Shown: positions 17,581 through 26,380 of the stretch, piece by piece
How the letters are laid out: each line of letters begins with the position of its first letter
Numbering within the stretch: the first letter of the stretch is position 1
NCBI GenBank assembly: GCA_027533395.1
Contig: JAPZUF010000011.1
Span: 62,001-126,000 of the forward strand
DNA: 64,000 nt
Source of the DNA: Cyclobacteriaceae bacterium
Lineage (GTDB): Bacteria; Bacteroidota; Bacteroidia; Cytophagales; Cyclobacteriaceae
Direction: 5' to 3'
The notes under the pieces: generated by a model
Seen by the model: only the letters and a program-made list of their open reading frames with translations
The model's database searches: none
Told to the model about the DNA's origin: nothing
Translations under genes and position numbers: made by a program

Positions 17581-18211
17581 GTTTTACCCAAGTGTTTTTC
17601 TCAAAATCCCAGACGCGCACTACTTTAGCAGGGTTTCCAACTGCAACTGAATAGGGCGGGATATCATTCATAACAACAGCATTTGCTCCAATGCGTGCAT
17701 ATTTTCCGATAACTAAAGGCTCTCCATTTTTCTTACCCATAATTACACTACCTGTTCCTACAAAAACATCTTCTTCTAAAACAACAGGAGCAGCTTGTGT
17801 GGGCTGATGGTGGTGTGGGCTTAGCACATCGCTTCTGTGGTGCATACCTAAAATACGTACATACTGCGATAGACCAACGTGCTTATGCAACGTAATGGGG
17901 CCAATCAACACACATCCTATTCCGGTGTGTACTTCATCATGTATAATTACATCGCCCATACCATTATTAATCACAACATTCTTTTCAATACGCGAATACT
18001 TGCCTAGTAAAAATTGATGAAAAGGAACTAAATCTAACCTCGAACTCCAATCTATACCTCTTCTAAAATAACGGGGAAATATATGCCATATCCAAATGTA
18101 CCAACGCACTCTTGCCTGGTATGGCTTTCTTCTAAAAATGAAGGATAAAATAATTTTTTTAAGAGCAGGATTATTTTTTAAATATGCTCGTACCGACATG
18201 TTTTTTTGCAT
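17567..18211 (-). CDS. Hexapeptide-repeat acyltransferase
   Basis: The 214-residue protein has a left-handed beta-helix transferase domain: repeats such as KYSRIEKNVVINNG, VIIHDEVHTGIG, VVLEEDVFVGTGSVI and VIGKYARIGANAVV, ending in the common PPYSVAVGNPAKVVR. It probably O-acetylates a sugar of the polysaccharide using acetyl-CoA. A basic N-terminal region of about 60 residues is not part of the repeat. Met5 is an equally good start. Its start lies 41 bp inside the end of the upstream GT4 gene, so translation is probably coupled. Confidence 0.85.
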   Translation of the reverse strand: MQKNMSVRAYLKNNPALKKIILSFIFRRKPYQARVRWYIWIWHIFPRYFRRGIDWSSRLDLVPFHQFLLGKYSRIEKNVVINNGMGDVIIHDEVHTGIGCVLIGPITLHKHVGLSQYVRILGMHHRSDVLSPHHHQPTQAAPVVLEEDVFVGTGSVIMGKKNGEPLVIGKYARIGANAVVMNDIPPYSVAVGNPAKVVRVWDFEKNTWVKPTVN

Positions 18212-19388
18212 TTAAAAAGTTAACTATCAATTCGTGCCATTGCTGGGCACGGTGTGTCCATGTGTTTTTCTCAGCTACTCTTTTTCTTTTTTCTACTTGT
18301 TGTACCGATTCTGTTTCAATAATTTGCTTGCAAGCGTTGGCAAAGTCGGTGGCGTTATGGCAAGTGGCAACTACATCCACCAATTCAATTAAAATCTCCG
18401 GATTAAAATTAGTAGAAACAACAGGTTTACCTGCTGCTAAATACTCGAACATTTTTAAAGGATAGATACCCGCACTGGCTTCATCTTTTAAAAAAGGAAT
18501 AATGGCCACATCAAACCTATTGATGACTGAGGGTGTTTCTTCGTGCGGTATGGGGCCTGTAAAACGCACACGCGGATGTTGCAAAATAGAATCGGGGATG
18601 TATTGCTTTTCTACAGGTCCTGCTAGTAGTAAGGTCCAATCGGGGAGTTGGTTAAGTGCATCTAACAAAAGAGTATAATCCATTCTGCGTTCTATGCTGC
18701 CTAAGTATCCCATTACTTTTCCTGAAATATTTTGCACTGTTGGATGAAGCGGTAGATTGTTAGAAGAAAACAATTTCACTTGTGCTGCATTGGGTATGAG
18801 GTAACTCTGTTGATTCAATCCTTCTTTTTTAAATCGTTTTGATAATGACGGAGCAGTGGCAATCACCAAATCAGACTGTTGCGCAGCTTCGGGCTCTAAA
18901 TAGTGTCCGTGCTTTTTACTGTAAGGTTTAATAATAGGATCGATACAATGGTATACTTTTAAATGAACCGGATGGTGTAAGTGTTGATACACATGATGAA
19001 AATAAAAATCAAAAGAATTAACGTATAACCAATGTTGTACTTTAAAGTAATCAGCTACTGCATTGATTCTATTAGCCACCATTCTTTCATTCCATCTTTT
19101 AAAGAAACGATAAACTTTGCCCGGAGGTAAAAAATTAATGGGCCAAACAAAAGGAGAAGCTACAACTACGATGCCGTCTTGCATCTTATACTTTTTATTA
19201 AAATAGGCTTTCCACCTATTTTGAACAGTTGGCTCATTTAATTTTCTTATTCCTTCCCAAAATGTGTAAGGATGATCGATAAAAAATACAGGGGTATGAA
19301 CAGCTAACTCCTTGGCTAATTGCCAAGGAGTTGATGTAAAAGCTGCATCATGCCGTGGTAAGGATAAAAAAAGATAGGAGGATTTCAT
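18171..19388 (-). CDS. Glycosyltransferase family 4-like (GT-B fold)
   Basis: This is a 405-residue cytoplasmic GT-B enzyme. The N-terminal half carries LPRHDAAFTSTPWQLAKELA. The C-terminal half has VMGYLGSIERRMDYTLLLDAL for donor binding and GIYPLKMFEYLAAGKPVVST, the family signature for the nucleotide-sugar phosphate region. It would add a sugar to the growing oligosaccharide. It starts 2 bases after the stop of the unassigned gene at 19391-20329, so the three leftward genes form one operon. Confidence 0.85.
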   Translation of the reverse strand: MKSSYLFLSLPRHDAAFTSTPWQLAKELAVHTPVFFIDHPYTFWEGIRKLNEPTVQNRWKAYFNKKYKMQDGIVVVASPFVWPINFLPPGKVYRFFKRWNERMVANRINAVADYFKVQHWLYVNSFDFYFHHVYQHLHHPVHLKVYHCIDPIIKPYSKKHGHYLEPEAAQQSDLVIATAPSLSKRFKKEGLNQQSYLIPNAAQVKLFSSNNLPLHPTVQNISGKVMGYLGSIERRMDYTLLLDALNQLPDWTLLLAGPVEKQYIPDSILQHPRVRFTGPIPHEETPSVINRFDVAIIPFLKDEASAGIYPLKMFEYLAAGKPVVSTNFNPEILIELVDVVATCHNATDFANACKQIIETESVQQVEKRKRVAEKNTWTHRAQQWHELIVNFLNAKKHVGTSIFKK

Positions 19389-19390
19389 GG

Positions 19391-20329
19391 TTAACTTGCT
19401 TTGGCTAAATCAAGTTGCATTCTGTTTTCTAAAACCGATAGCATTTCTTTAGCTAAAGCAGGATGTCGATCATATTGATGAACAACAGCTACTTCCTTTC
19501 CATATCTGTTTATTAATACTCCATCCTTCAGATAAAATTCATCTAAGCTAGAGTAATGCAAAGTGGCAATACAGCCTTCTCCATTTTTCTCTACTTGCTT
19601 TTCTACTCCCGTTAATCCTGCATAAATTAACTTGTTGTGTATGGCTTGGTCGGCACCTAACATACCTATTATCTTAGAAAGGTTGCTAATAGAATCGTCT
19701 GTAATGGCACGCAAATAATGTTGCATCACTTCGTGAGATCCTAACATTACGCCTGCGCAGGCAATAGGTTGGTTGAGGATTGCCTCATACATTTTTTTAT
19801 TGTATGTTTTTAACAACCAACTGCTATTTAGAGCACACTCTCTTATGCGTTTTGGTTCTATACCTGTTACCAGGTTATTCTCCTTTACATACACAAAAGG
19901 ATTGGCCTGCAACAATACATCACGCAAATCGGTAAACATCCATTGTTCGTGTGGTTGTTCTTCTACCAATTGTTGCAAAGCAAAAAAACGTTTTACCATA
20001 AATTGTACCAATGGTGCAGCCAACCGGCTGGCTTTGGCTTTATCAATTAGTCTAATAGTATATAATCCCGTTATTATTGTCGCATATATATGTGCCAGTA
20101 AAGGTAATTTCATGGATAGCTTACCTATTACTTTGGCTACCATGTTTTCTTGGTACGGAATAAACTTTACCTTCGGGAAATCTAGAAACCGTGAGCGTAA
20201 TTCAAGTGTGTTATTTCCTGAATAAATATAAATGTTTGCATCAGGCACTTGTTTTGTGCAACTTGTTACAAATGGCTTTATTTGATGGTAGTCGTAGCCC
20301 ACTCCGAATGTTACTATTGCTTTTCTCAT
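19391..20329 (-). CDS. Putative GT-A-like transferase of an unassigned family
   Basis: The 312-residue protein has no signal peptide or membrane helix. It begins with a beta-strand (RKAIVTFGVGYDYHQ) and later has WMFTDLRDVLLQANPF, a TDxRDVxxQxNPF pattern like the acidic metal-binding motif of several GT-A-fold families, and a GADQAIHNKLIY segment often seen near acceptor sites. The first gene of a three-gene leftward polysaccharide operon, it probably transfers a sugar, but I cannot name the family. Confidence 0.6.
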   Translation of the reverse strand: MRKAIVTFGVGYDYHQIKPFVTSCTKQVPDANIYIYSGNNTLELRSRFLDFPKVKFIPYQENMVAKVIGKLSMKLPLLAHIYATIITGLYTIRLIDKAKASRLAAPLVQFMVKRFFALQQLVEEQPHEQWMFTDLRDVLLQANPFVYVKENNLVTGIEPKRIRECALNSSWLLKTYNKKMYEAILNQPIACAGVMLGSHEVMQHYLRAITDDSISNLSKIIGMLGADQAIHNKLIYAGLTGVEKQVEKNGEGCIATLHYSSLDEFYLKDGVLINRYGKEVAVVHQYDRHPALAKEMLSVLENRMQLDLAKAS

Positions 20330-20378
20330 ATAAATTTTTTTATGTTCGATTTAGGTTGTTGATTTTGTTTTAAAGTTT

Positions 20379-21314
20379 TTATGCCATTGTTTGTTGCGCT
20401 GGTGCTGGTAGTTGATCCGTTGTATTTTTTACACGAGCCGGCCCAAATACATATTCTAGTAATCTTCCCGATTCTTTCTTTACTCTTTTAGCAAATGCTT
20501 GTTGTAATGAACCGTCTTTCAATAATCTTCGGGAGCTCGTCCAGATGCGGGCTTTATGTGTTCGTACAAGTTTAAGTTTTCCAAGCTCACCTAACTTTCT
20601 TCCCATGCGTCCGTCTTCTCCATATACAACAAAGTTTTTACTTCCTTCTGCATTATCGTACACCCTTGTTATCGGCATTACAAATCCATCTACCGCCAAA
20701 CCTTGTTCTCTTCTAAATCCGAAATTGGCCCCGCGTACGTTTAAAAATTCTCTTTTCAATCTGCGCATTTCAAATAAAGTTTCGGCCAATATTTCATATA
20801 AAGCTAACGTTGTTCGCGAGGTATACCCTGCCGGTATAAAACTGTAGTTGCCGTATACACAAGTTATGGATGGATTACGCATCATCGGTTCTACCATTGC
20901 TTTTATCCAGTCTGGCGGATATAGAGAATCTCCATCTCCGCACAAATGATACACCCCTCTCGAAGCTTTTAAACCTGCTAAACGCGCATGCGCAATACCC
21001 TGGCGTTTTTCTACAATGGTTTTCACACCTAGTGCATCGAGTATGGCGGCAGTGTTATCTGTTGAATTATTGTTGACTACTATTAACTCCGTATCGAACG
21101 GTATATGCATCGAAGCAAAAGAAGAAAGTGTTCGAACAATATTTTCTTCTTCGTTCCAAACAGGAATGACTATAGAAACAAGGGGATTATCGCATTGGAA
21201 GCGACTGAGTCTTTTTCGCAACACGGCAATATCTTCTATGTTTTGAAGTTTCCATGCGGTGCGCATCATATCATGATGCTCTAACCATGTTGGAATAGCA
21301 AAACGTTTTATCAT
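20379..21314 (-). CDS. Glycosyltransferase family 2
   Basis: The 311-residue protein has a GT-A domain starting near residue 45 (PLVSIVIPVWNEEENIVRTL), VVNNNSTDNT, the DxD-like GDGDSLYPPDW, and an extra N-terminal segment of about 40 residues. Its start overlaps the end of the upstream GT2 gene by 4 bp. It probably works in the same repeat-unit synthesis. The sugar specificity cannot be read. Confidence 0.87.
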   Translation of the reverse strand: MIKRFAIPTWLEHHDMMRTAWKLQNIEDIAVLRKRLSRFQCDNPLVSIVIPVWNEEENIVRTLSSFASMHIPFDTELIVVNNNSTDNTAAILDALGVKTIVEKRQGIAHARLAGLKASRGVYHLCGDGDSLYPPDWIKAMVEPMMRNPSITCVYGNYSFIPAGYTSRTTLALYEILAETLFEMRRLKREFLNVRGANFGFRREQGLAVDGFVMPITRVYDNAEGSKNFVVYGEDGRMGRKLGELGKLKLVRTHKARIWTSSRRLLKDGSLQQAFAKRVKKESGRLLEYVFGPARVKNTTDQLPAPAQQTMA

Positions 21315-22216
21315 ACCCGATTTAGTTTATTATACTTATAGCCAAGCGTGGTTGAGTTGGTTGATGAAAACATATTCCATACAATGCCTGCCACATGCGC
21401 GCATATACACAACCATTGGCGCGACTTAAAATACTTTGTGATATGAATAGGTGTGGCTATCAGCAGATAGTACAGCCAGAAAATAGCAACGGATAACGAA
21501 TTGAAATTTCTGCGCATAAACAATAATCTATTACGCGACATGAAATAACTTTTCAACTCACTTACTTTTCCTACTGTTTGAGATTCTTTGTGCACGAGTG
21601 TGCAATTGTGCAATACATGAATGTTGCGGTGCATTCTACCAATGGCAGCTGACCAATCTAATTCTTCGAAATACAGAAAATAGTGTTCGGGCATGTTTCC
21701 GATTTGCTCGTACACTTCACGTGGAATCATAAAAGCGGCACCGTGCACATAGGTACTTTTGATACGTGGCTCTTCGGTTTTGTTAGGGTTTGTAGTCAAA
21801 CATTTGTTTCGACCTGTTAAAGGGTTGATGGATGTAAATCCTATAAATTGATTTTCACCGTTTGGATAAACCAGCCTTGGGCAAACTGCACCAACCCTTT
21901 TATCATGCTTTAACTCTGCTACTAACTTGGAAATAATGGGAGCTGTAAACTCTGTATCATTATTCACGAAAAAAAAGTAATCTCCTGTGGCCGCAGCAAT
22001 ACCCAGGTTATTTCCTCCGGCAAAACCCAGATTCTTCTCGCTCCTCACACATTTTACCTGAGGAAACAACGCTTGGATAAGGGGTAAAGGATTTTCGCGA
22101 GAGGCATTATCAACCACAATTACTTCAACATCGGCAGTTTCGTGTTTGTACAAACTGCTGAGTAACTCCAGTGTTACCTGAGTGTTGTTATAATTTACCG
22201 TAATAACCGATACCAT
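21311..22216 (-). CDS. Glycosyltransferase family 2, rhamnosyltransferase-like
   Basis: This 301-residue enzyme starts MVSVITVNYNN, with VVDNASREN, GGNNLGIAAA and NNDTEF as the DxD-type motif, then FEELDWSAAIGRMH on the acceptor side. This pattern is common in rhamnosyltransferase-like GT2 enzymes. A C-terminal hydrophobic stretch (LSVAIFWLYYLLIATPIH) may contact the membrane. It is the first gene of a two-GT leftward operon. A -7-like TACTTTTG lies at 22237-22230 and a candidate LytTR operator at 22267-22297. Confidence 0.87.
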   Translation of the reverse strand: MVSVITVNYNNTQVTLELLSSLYKHETADVEVIVVDNASRENPLPLIQALFPQVKCVRSEKNLGFAGGNNLGIAAATGDYFFFVNNDTEFTAPIISKLVAELKHDKRVGAVCPRLVYPNGENQFIGFTSINPLTGRNKCLTTNPNKTEEPRIKSTYVHGAAFMIPREVYEQIGNMPEHYFLYFEELDWSAAIGRMHRNIHVLHNCTLVHKESQTVGKVSELKSYFMSRNRLLFMRRNFNSLSVAIFWLYYLLIATPIHITKYFKSRQWLCICAHVAGIVWNMFSSTNSTTLGYKYNKLNRV

Positions 22217-22229
22217 TTTCTTTTTTTAT

Positions 22230-22297
22230 CAAAAGTAAAATGGCTAAACGCGCAATAGGATTTTATTCGATAATTGGAGTTTCTCAGTCGATTATTG
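22230..22297 (-). promoter_or_regulatory. Promoter with candidate LytTR operator, site 3
   Basis: On the plus strand TCGATAATTG (22267-22276) and TCGATTATTG (22288-22297) start 21 bp apart. On the minus strand a -7-like octamer TACTTTTG (22237-22230) begins exactly 30 bp from the gene-proximal repeat. The GT2 start is at 22216. The -33 element is poor, which would suit an activator-dependent promoter. Confidence 0.6.
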
Positions 22298-22318
22298 ACC
22301 GACTTATGCAGATTAAAT

Positions 22319-23002
22319 TTACAAGGTTTTGATGTGGTTCATCAACACCGGGCGATGGGCGCGGGAAATAGGGATAACTTTATCTTTTATTACCAAATTG
22401 GTTTCTTGTATATCTACAATCTTAGATAAGTTAACAATAAACGAACGGTGTACTTTCAGGAACTTTCGGTTGCTTATTTTATCATCAATGTTTTTAAGCG
22501 TAGAATGAACAATAAATTTCTCTTTCTTCTCGGTATGAAATATCACATAGTCTCCAATGGATTCAATGTATAATACATCTTGCAAATCGAGTCGCACTAG
22601 TTTTCCATCTACACGCACGTATAATTCGTTGGGGTCGTCTGCTACTCGTTTATTTAAAACTTCGCGAGCGCGTTCAATGGCTTTGATGAGACGAGGTAAT
22701 TGAACAGGTTTCTGGATGTAATCTGTTACACGATGCTCGAAGGCTTCGACCGCATATTCTTGTTTAGAAGTAATGAAAATAATTTGCGGTAACTGTTTAA
22801 CACTCTTTACTAAATCGAGGCCTGTCATCTCAGGCATTTCTACATCTAAAAAAATTAAATCTATTTCTTCTTTCTCTAAATAAGGAAGGGCTTGTAAAGC
22901 ATTTTCACAAATGCCTACTAATTCAATGCCTTCTATTTGAGCGCACATACCCGCTACTATTTTGCGCGACATTTCTTCATCATCAACGAGTAGGCACCTC
23001 AT
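22319..23002 (-). CDS. LytTR-family DNA-binding response regulator
   Basis: A 227-residue regulator from ATG 23002; a frame reaching 23074 adds residues outside the receiver fold. The receiver has D7/D8/E9/E10 and phospho-acceptor Asp53 in IFLDVEMPEMTG, then a LytTR domain with DVLYIESIGDYVIFHT and FLKVHRSFIV. It is collinear and similar in sequence with the regulator at 5797-6495. No kinase gene is adjacent. It sits between the initiating sugar transferase and the two-GT operon, with candidate operator site 3 just downstream. It probably controls polysaccharide genes (inference). Confidence 0.92.
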   Translation of the reverse strand: MRCLLVDDEEMSRKIVAGMCAQIEGIELVGICENALQALPYLEKEEIDLIFLDVEMPEMTGLDLVKSVKQLPQIIFITSKQEYAVEAFEHRVTDYIQKPVQLPRLIKAIERAREVLNKRVADDPNELYVRVDGKLVRLDLQDVLYIESIGDYVIFHTEKKEKFIVHSTLKNIDDKISNRKFLKVHRSFIVNLSKIVDIQETNLVIKDKVIPISRAHRPVLMNHIKTL

Positions 23003-23127
23003 GGATATCTTGTTTGTAATGGATGGGTAAGTTACACAATCTTGTCCATAAAAGTCAGAAAAAATCCTTAACAAAAAGCCTAGGTGTTTACCCTTATTCT
23101 CATTTTACTTTGCTATTTATACTGGTC

Positions 23128-23862
23128 TTACACGTTTTCCTTTTGTAAAAGAGCAGGTATAGTTTTCAACATTAATTTAATATCGTGGCTTAGCGAATGA
23201 TCCCGTGCATAAGCTTTATCTAACTCAATTCTTTCTTCTTCCGACATCTCTCCTTTTCTGCCACGTTTGGTTACTTGCCATAAACCTGTAATGCCGGCAG
23301 GTGCTAGAAAACGTAAGGCTGCTTCATCAGTTGTTAATTGTTCGGCTTCGTATAATGGAAGCGGACGGTTGCCCACTAAAGACATATCGCCACGTAAAAC
23401 ATTGATTAATTGTGGGAGTTCATCTAAACTAGTGTTGCGCAAAAATTTGCCAACGGGTGTAATGCGCGGATCGTCTTTAATTTTGAAAAATGCTGAAGGT
23501 CTTGCTTTGATTTCTTTGAGTTGATACTCGCAAATGTTGTTTCCTTTCTCATCGATCATCATTACGCAGGCGCGGCCAATGGGTGGGCATACTTCGCACG
23601 TATTAGAATGTGTTTTGGAGGTTTGGTTGCCATATAAATTTAAGTGAGCTAGGTTTTTCAATTTTTGATCGGCCCCAGCATACATAGTGCGAAATTTTAA
23701 AAGTTTAAACCGATGGTATCCTTTGCCTGCCCGGTAGGCACCATATAAAACAGGACCCTTCGATTCTAGTTTTATAATGAGTGCAATCAATGCTAAAACC
23801 GGTGAAATTAGGATTAGAGCAGTTCCAGAAACAAGGATGTCTATTAAACGCTTCGTGTTCAT
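23128..23862 (-). CDS. Initiating sugar transferase (WbaP/ExoY-type phosphoglycosyltransferase)
   Basis: This 244-residue monotopic phosphoglycosyltransferase attaches the first sugar phosphate to undecaprenyl phosphate. It has an N-terminal hydrophobic helix (about 9-33), KLLKFRTM, then DDPRITPVGKFLRNTSLDELPQL, DMSLVGNRP and the late GITGLWQV. Between residues about 80 and 115 is an insert with four cysteines (CEVC, RAC, NIC) that could bind a metal. It stands alone with its own upstream region, where candidate operator site 4 lies. It probably starts the repeat unit extended by the GTs in this locus. Confidence 0.93.
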   Translation of the reverse strand: MNTKRLIDILVSGTALILISPVLALIALIIKLESKGPVLYGAYRAGKGYHRFKLLKFRTMYAGADQKLKNLAHLNLYGNQTSKTHSNTCEVCPPIGRACVMMIDEKGNNICEYQLKEIKARPSAFFKIKDDPRITPVGKFLRNTSLDELPQLINVLRGDMSLVGNRPLPLYEAEQLTTDEAALRFLAPAGITGLWQVTKRGRKGEMSEEERIELDKAYARDHSLSHDIKLMLKTIPALLQKENV

Positions 23863-23883
23863 AATCGCAGAATAATTTTTTTG

Positions 23884-23952
23884 CGAAAGTATTGATTAAG
23901 CAAGCGTTTAGAAGATGTATTCGATAAAAGCAGGTATTTGTTTCGACAAAAC
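23884..23952 (-). promoter_or_regulatory. Promoter with candidate LytTR operator, site 4
   Basis: TCGATAAAAG (23921-23930) and TCGACAAAAC (23943-23952) start 22 bp apart. The minus-strand octamer TACTTTCG (23891-23884), one mismatch from TAnnTTTG, begins 30 bp from the proximal repeat, the same distance as at site 3. The sugar transferase starts at 23862. Confidence 0.45.
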
Positions 23953-23988
23953 CCATGTGCCGGCAGATGGAGAAGTTGGTGGCGCAAA

Positions 23989-24177
23989 CTAAATAGCCTT
24001 GATAAGTTTAAAAGGTAGTTTGATTACATCAAGCAGTAATGACAATACAAAGCCAGCCAAACGAAAAGGCAAGGCAATAAGATAGATGATTGGAAAAAGA
24101 AGCAGCATCAGCAAGGCCAGAGGCCAGCAAAGCGCAGCCAATAAAAACCACAGAACAAGAGCGAGAAATATCTTCAT
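23989..24177 (-). CDS. Small hydrophobic membrane protein
   Basis: This 62-residue protein is almost entirely hydrophobic: two helices at about 3-22 and 24-55 with PFRL and PFKLI near the end. Proteins with this pattern (short, PFRL motif, rich in Leu, Trp and Pro) occur as conserved hypotheticals in Bacteroidota. The start ATG at 24177 follows a stretch with no other frame. It lies alone between the sugar transferase and glmS. Function is unknown. Confidence 0.6.
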   Translation of the reverse strand: MKIFLALVLWFLLAALCWPLALLMLLLFPIIYLIALPFRLAGFVLSLLLDVIKLPFKLIKAI

Positions 24178-24459
24178 GAAAGTTTTTATGAAGCTAAACG
24201 CAAAAATGCGACCAATGCAAAATCATGTAGAAAATAGAACATAGAGAAAATGTTTTGCTCGAGATTGAACAAAAAGAGAATTAATCTGTGCGAAAATCAA
24301 CAGTTAGTAAGGTAATGTAGAAAAGAGATGATGTATAAAGCAGATGAATAAAAATTTACGACTATCAGTTTAACATCTCAATTCTTGAATAAAATCAAAA
24401 TAATAGATAAAATTTATCTGAATTTATAAAGTTGAAGTATAAGGAATGCATCGAATAAC
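24178..24459. other. Gene-free AT-rich interval
   Basis: This interval lies upstream of the small membrane protein and downstream of the glmS terminator. I see no open frame of note, no tRNA and no clear repeat. Part of it must hold the promoter for the leftward small gene. Confidence 0.5.
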
Positions 24460-24496
24460 ACATAAATAAAAAACGTTTCATAAAGCATGAAACGTT
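24460..24496 (-). terminator. Rho-independent terminator of glmS
   Basis: AACGTTTCAT (24472-24481) and ATGAAACGTT (24487-24496) form a perfect 10-bp stem with a 5-base loop. Read leftward, it is followed by a T-rich tail (24471-24460). Confidence 0.88.
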
Positions 24497-24533
24497 CTTA
24501 GTCTTAAATTTTTGAAATACTAAATCAAAACAC

Positions 24534-26369
24534 TTACTCCACCGTTACTGATTTAGCAAGGTTTCTAGGTTGATCTACATTACATCCACGCATTACCGCA
24601 ATGTGATAAGATAACAATTGTAAAGGAATAACAGAAACCAACGGCATTAGCGGATCTAATGTTGGTGGTACTTCAATTACATAGTCAGACATTTTTGGAA
24701 TCAGATCATCGCCTTTGGTTACTATCGAAATCACTCTTCCTTTTCTTGCTTTTACTTCTTGTATGTTCGATACTACTTTTTCGTATGAGCTGTCCTTTGT
24801 TGCAATAAATACTACCGGCATTTCTGCGTCTATCAAAGCAATAGGTCCGTGTTTCATCTCGGCAGCCGGATATCCTTCTGCGTGTATGTAAGAAATCTCT
24901 TTTAACTTTAAGGCTCCTTCTAAGGCTACCGGAAAGTTATAACCACGGCCCAGGTATAAGAAGTTGCGGCTGTCTTTAAACTCAGCAGCTATAGTTTGTA
25001 TTTGGTCGTTAAGCTTAAGTGCTTCCTCTACTTTGCCTGGTATTTGTTCCATCTCAACCAACATCTCATGATATTTCTGCTCGCTGATGGTTCCTTTCTT
25101 ATGAGCAACAATTAAAGCTATCATATTCAGCACGGTTAACTGTGCTGTAAATGCTTTGGTGCTAGCCACACCAATCTCTGGCCCTGCGTGTGTATAAGCA
25201 CCAGCATGTGTTGCCCGTGCAATAGATGAGCCCACAACGTTACACACTCCAAAAATAATTGCGCCTTTCGATTTAGCTAATTCAATTGCCGCCAATGTAT
25301 CAGCTGTTTCTCCTGATTGTGAGATGGCAATTACTACATCGCCTTCTCTTATCACCGGATTTCTGTAACGAAACTCTGAGGCGTATTCTACCTCTACCGG
25401 TATGCGACAAAATTCTTCGAAGAAATATTCTGCAACCAATCCTGCATGCCAGCTTGTGCCACACGCTACAATCAAAATTCTGTCAGCATTTACCAATTTA
25501 TTCAAGTACTCACGCAAGCCACCTAAAATCAATCTGCCGGTTGACGCATCCAATCTTCCTCGCATACAATCATGGATAGAACGTGGTTGTTCGAAAATTT
25601 CTTTAATCATGAAATGATCGTAGCCACCTTTTTCAATTGCTTCTAATTCTAAATCTACTGTTTGCACGTAAGGTGTAAGCGGAAGATTAGCTGTATTCTT
25701 AACGGTTAATTCTCCATTATTGATGATAGCAATTTCTTGGTCGTTGAGATAAATTACCTCATTGGTGTATTCAATAATTGGGGTAGCATCTGATGCCATA
25801 AAGAACTCGTCTTTACCAACACCTATTACTAAAGGACTTCCCTTACGGGCAGCAATTAATAAATCCGGATCTTCTAAAGACATTACCACTATCGCATATG
25901 CACCTACAACTTTTGTTAAAGCTAAACGTACGGCTTCATCTAAAGAACAACCTTCGTTTTCTTTGATGTCTTCGATAAAATGAATGAAGACTTCGGTGTC
26001 TGTTTCACTTTCAAAAGTATGACCTTTGCGAATTAATTCTTTTTTTAATGTGCTATAATTCTCTATGATGCCATTGTGAATTATCGCTAACTTTTTTGTT
26101 GCAGAATAATGTGGGTGCGCGTTTTCATCGTTGGGCTCGCCATGCGTGGCCCAACGTGTGTGGCCCATACCAATAGTTGAGTTTAGATTTTTATCTTTTA
26201 AGAAGGTTTCTAGTTCTGCTACTTTCCCTTTTTTCTTATAAACATTTAAACCTTTGTTTAGTAAAGCAATACCAGTGCTATCATAGCCACGGTATTCTAA
26301 TCTTTTTAATCCTTTAATAATTACTTCTGCGGCCTGTCTTTGGCCTACGTATGCAACAATGCCACACAT
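24534..26369 (-). CDS. glmS: Glutamine-fructose-6-phosphate aminotransferase (isomerizing)
   Basis: GlmS makes glucosamine-6-phosphate from fructose-6-phosphate and glutamine, the first step to UDP-GlcNAc for peptidoglycan and polysaccharides. The 611-residue length is normal. The glutaminase domain begins MCGIVAYVG with nucleophile Cys2 and has GMGHTRWATHG. Two SIS domains follow with ACGTSWHAGL and SQSGETADT, and the chain ends in LAKSVTVE as expected. It lies 11 bases after the DUF4270 gene. There is no glmS ribozyme space upstream. It links cell-wall precursor supply to the neighbouring glycogen synthase gene, an arrangement seen in other Cytophagales. Confidence 0.98.
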   Translation of the reverse strand: MCGIVAYVGQRQAAEVIIKGLKRLEYRGYDSTGIALLNKGLNVYKKKGKVAELETFLKDKNLNSTIGMGHTRWATHGEPNDENAHPHYSATKKLAIIHNGIIENYSTLKKELIRKGHTFESETDTEVFIHFIEDIKENEGCSLDEAVRLALTKVVGAYAIVVMSLEDPDLLIAARKGSPLVIGVGKDEFFMASDATPIIEYTNEVIYLNDQEIAIINNGELTVKNTANLPLTPYVQTVDLELEAIEKGGYDHFMIKEIFEQPRSIHDCMRGRLDASTGRLILGGLREYLNKLVNADRILIVACGTSWHAGLVAEYFFEEFCRIPVEVEYASEFRYRNPVIREGDVVIAISQSGETADTLAAIELAKSKGAIIFGVCNVVGSSIARATHAGAYTHAGPEIGVASTKAFTAQLTVLNMIALIVAHKKGTISEQKYHEMLVEMEQIPGKVEEALKLNDQIQTIAAEFKDSRNFLYLGRGYNFPVALEGALKLKEISYIHAEGYPAAEMKHGPIALIDAEMPVVFIATKDSSYEKVVSNIQEVKARKGRVISIVTKGDDLIPKMSDYVIEVPPTLDPLMPLVSVIPLQLLSYHIAVMRGCNVDQPRNLAKSVTVE

Positions 26370-26380
26370 AAATAGCTGGT

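Noticed and set aside
20341-20378. Further LytTR site before the 20329 gene
   Set aside because: A single TCGATTT word at 20346 has no partner at 21 or 22 bp.
26370-26380. glmS ribozyme or riboswitch
   Set aside because: Only 11 bases separate glmS from the upstream gene, too short for any such element.
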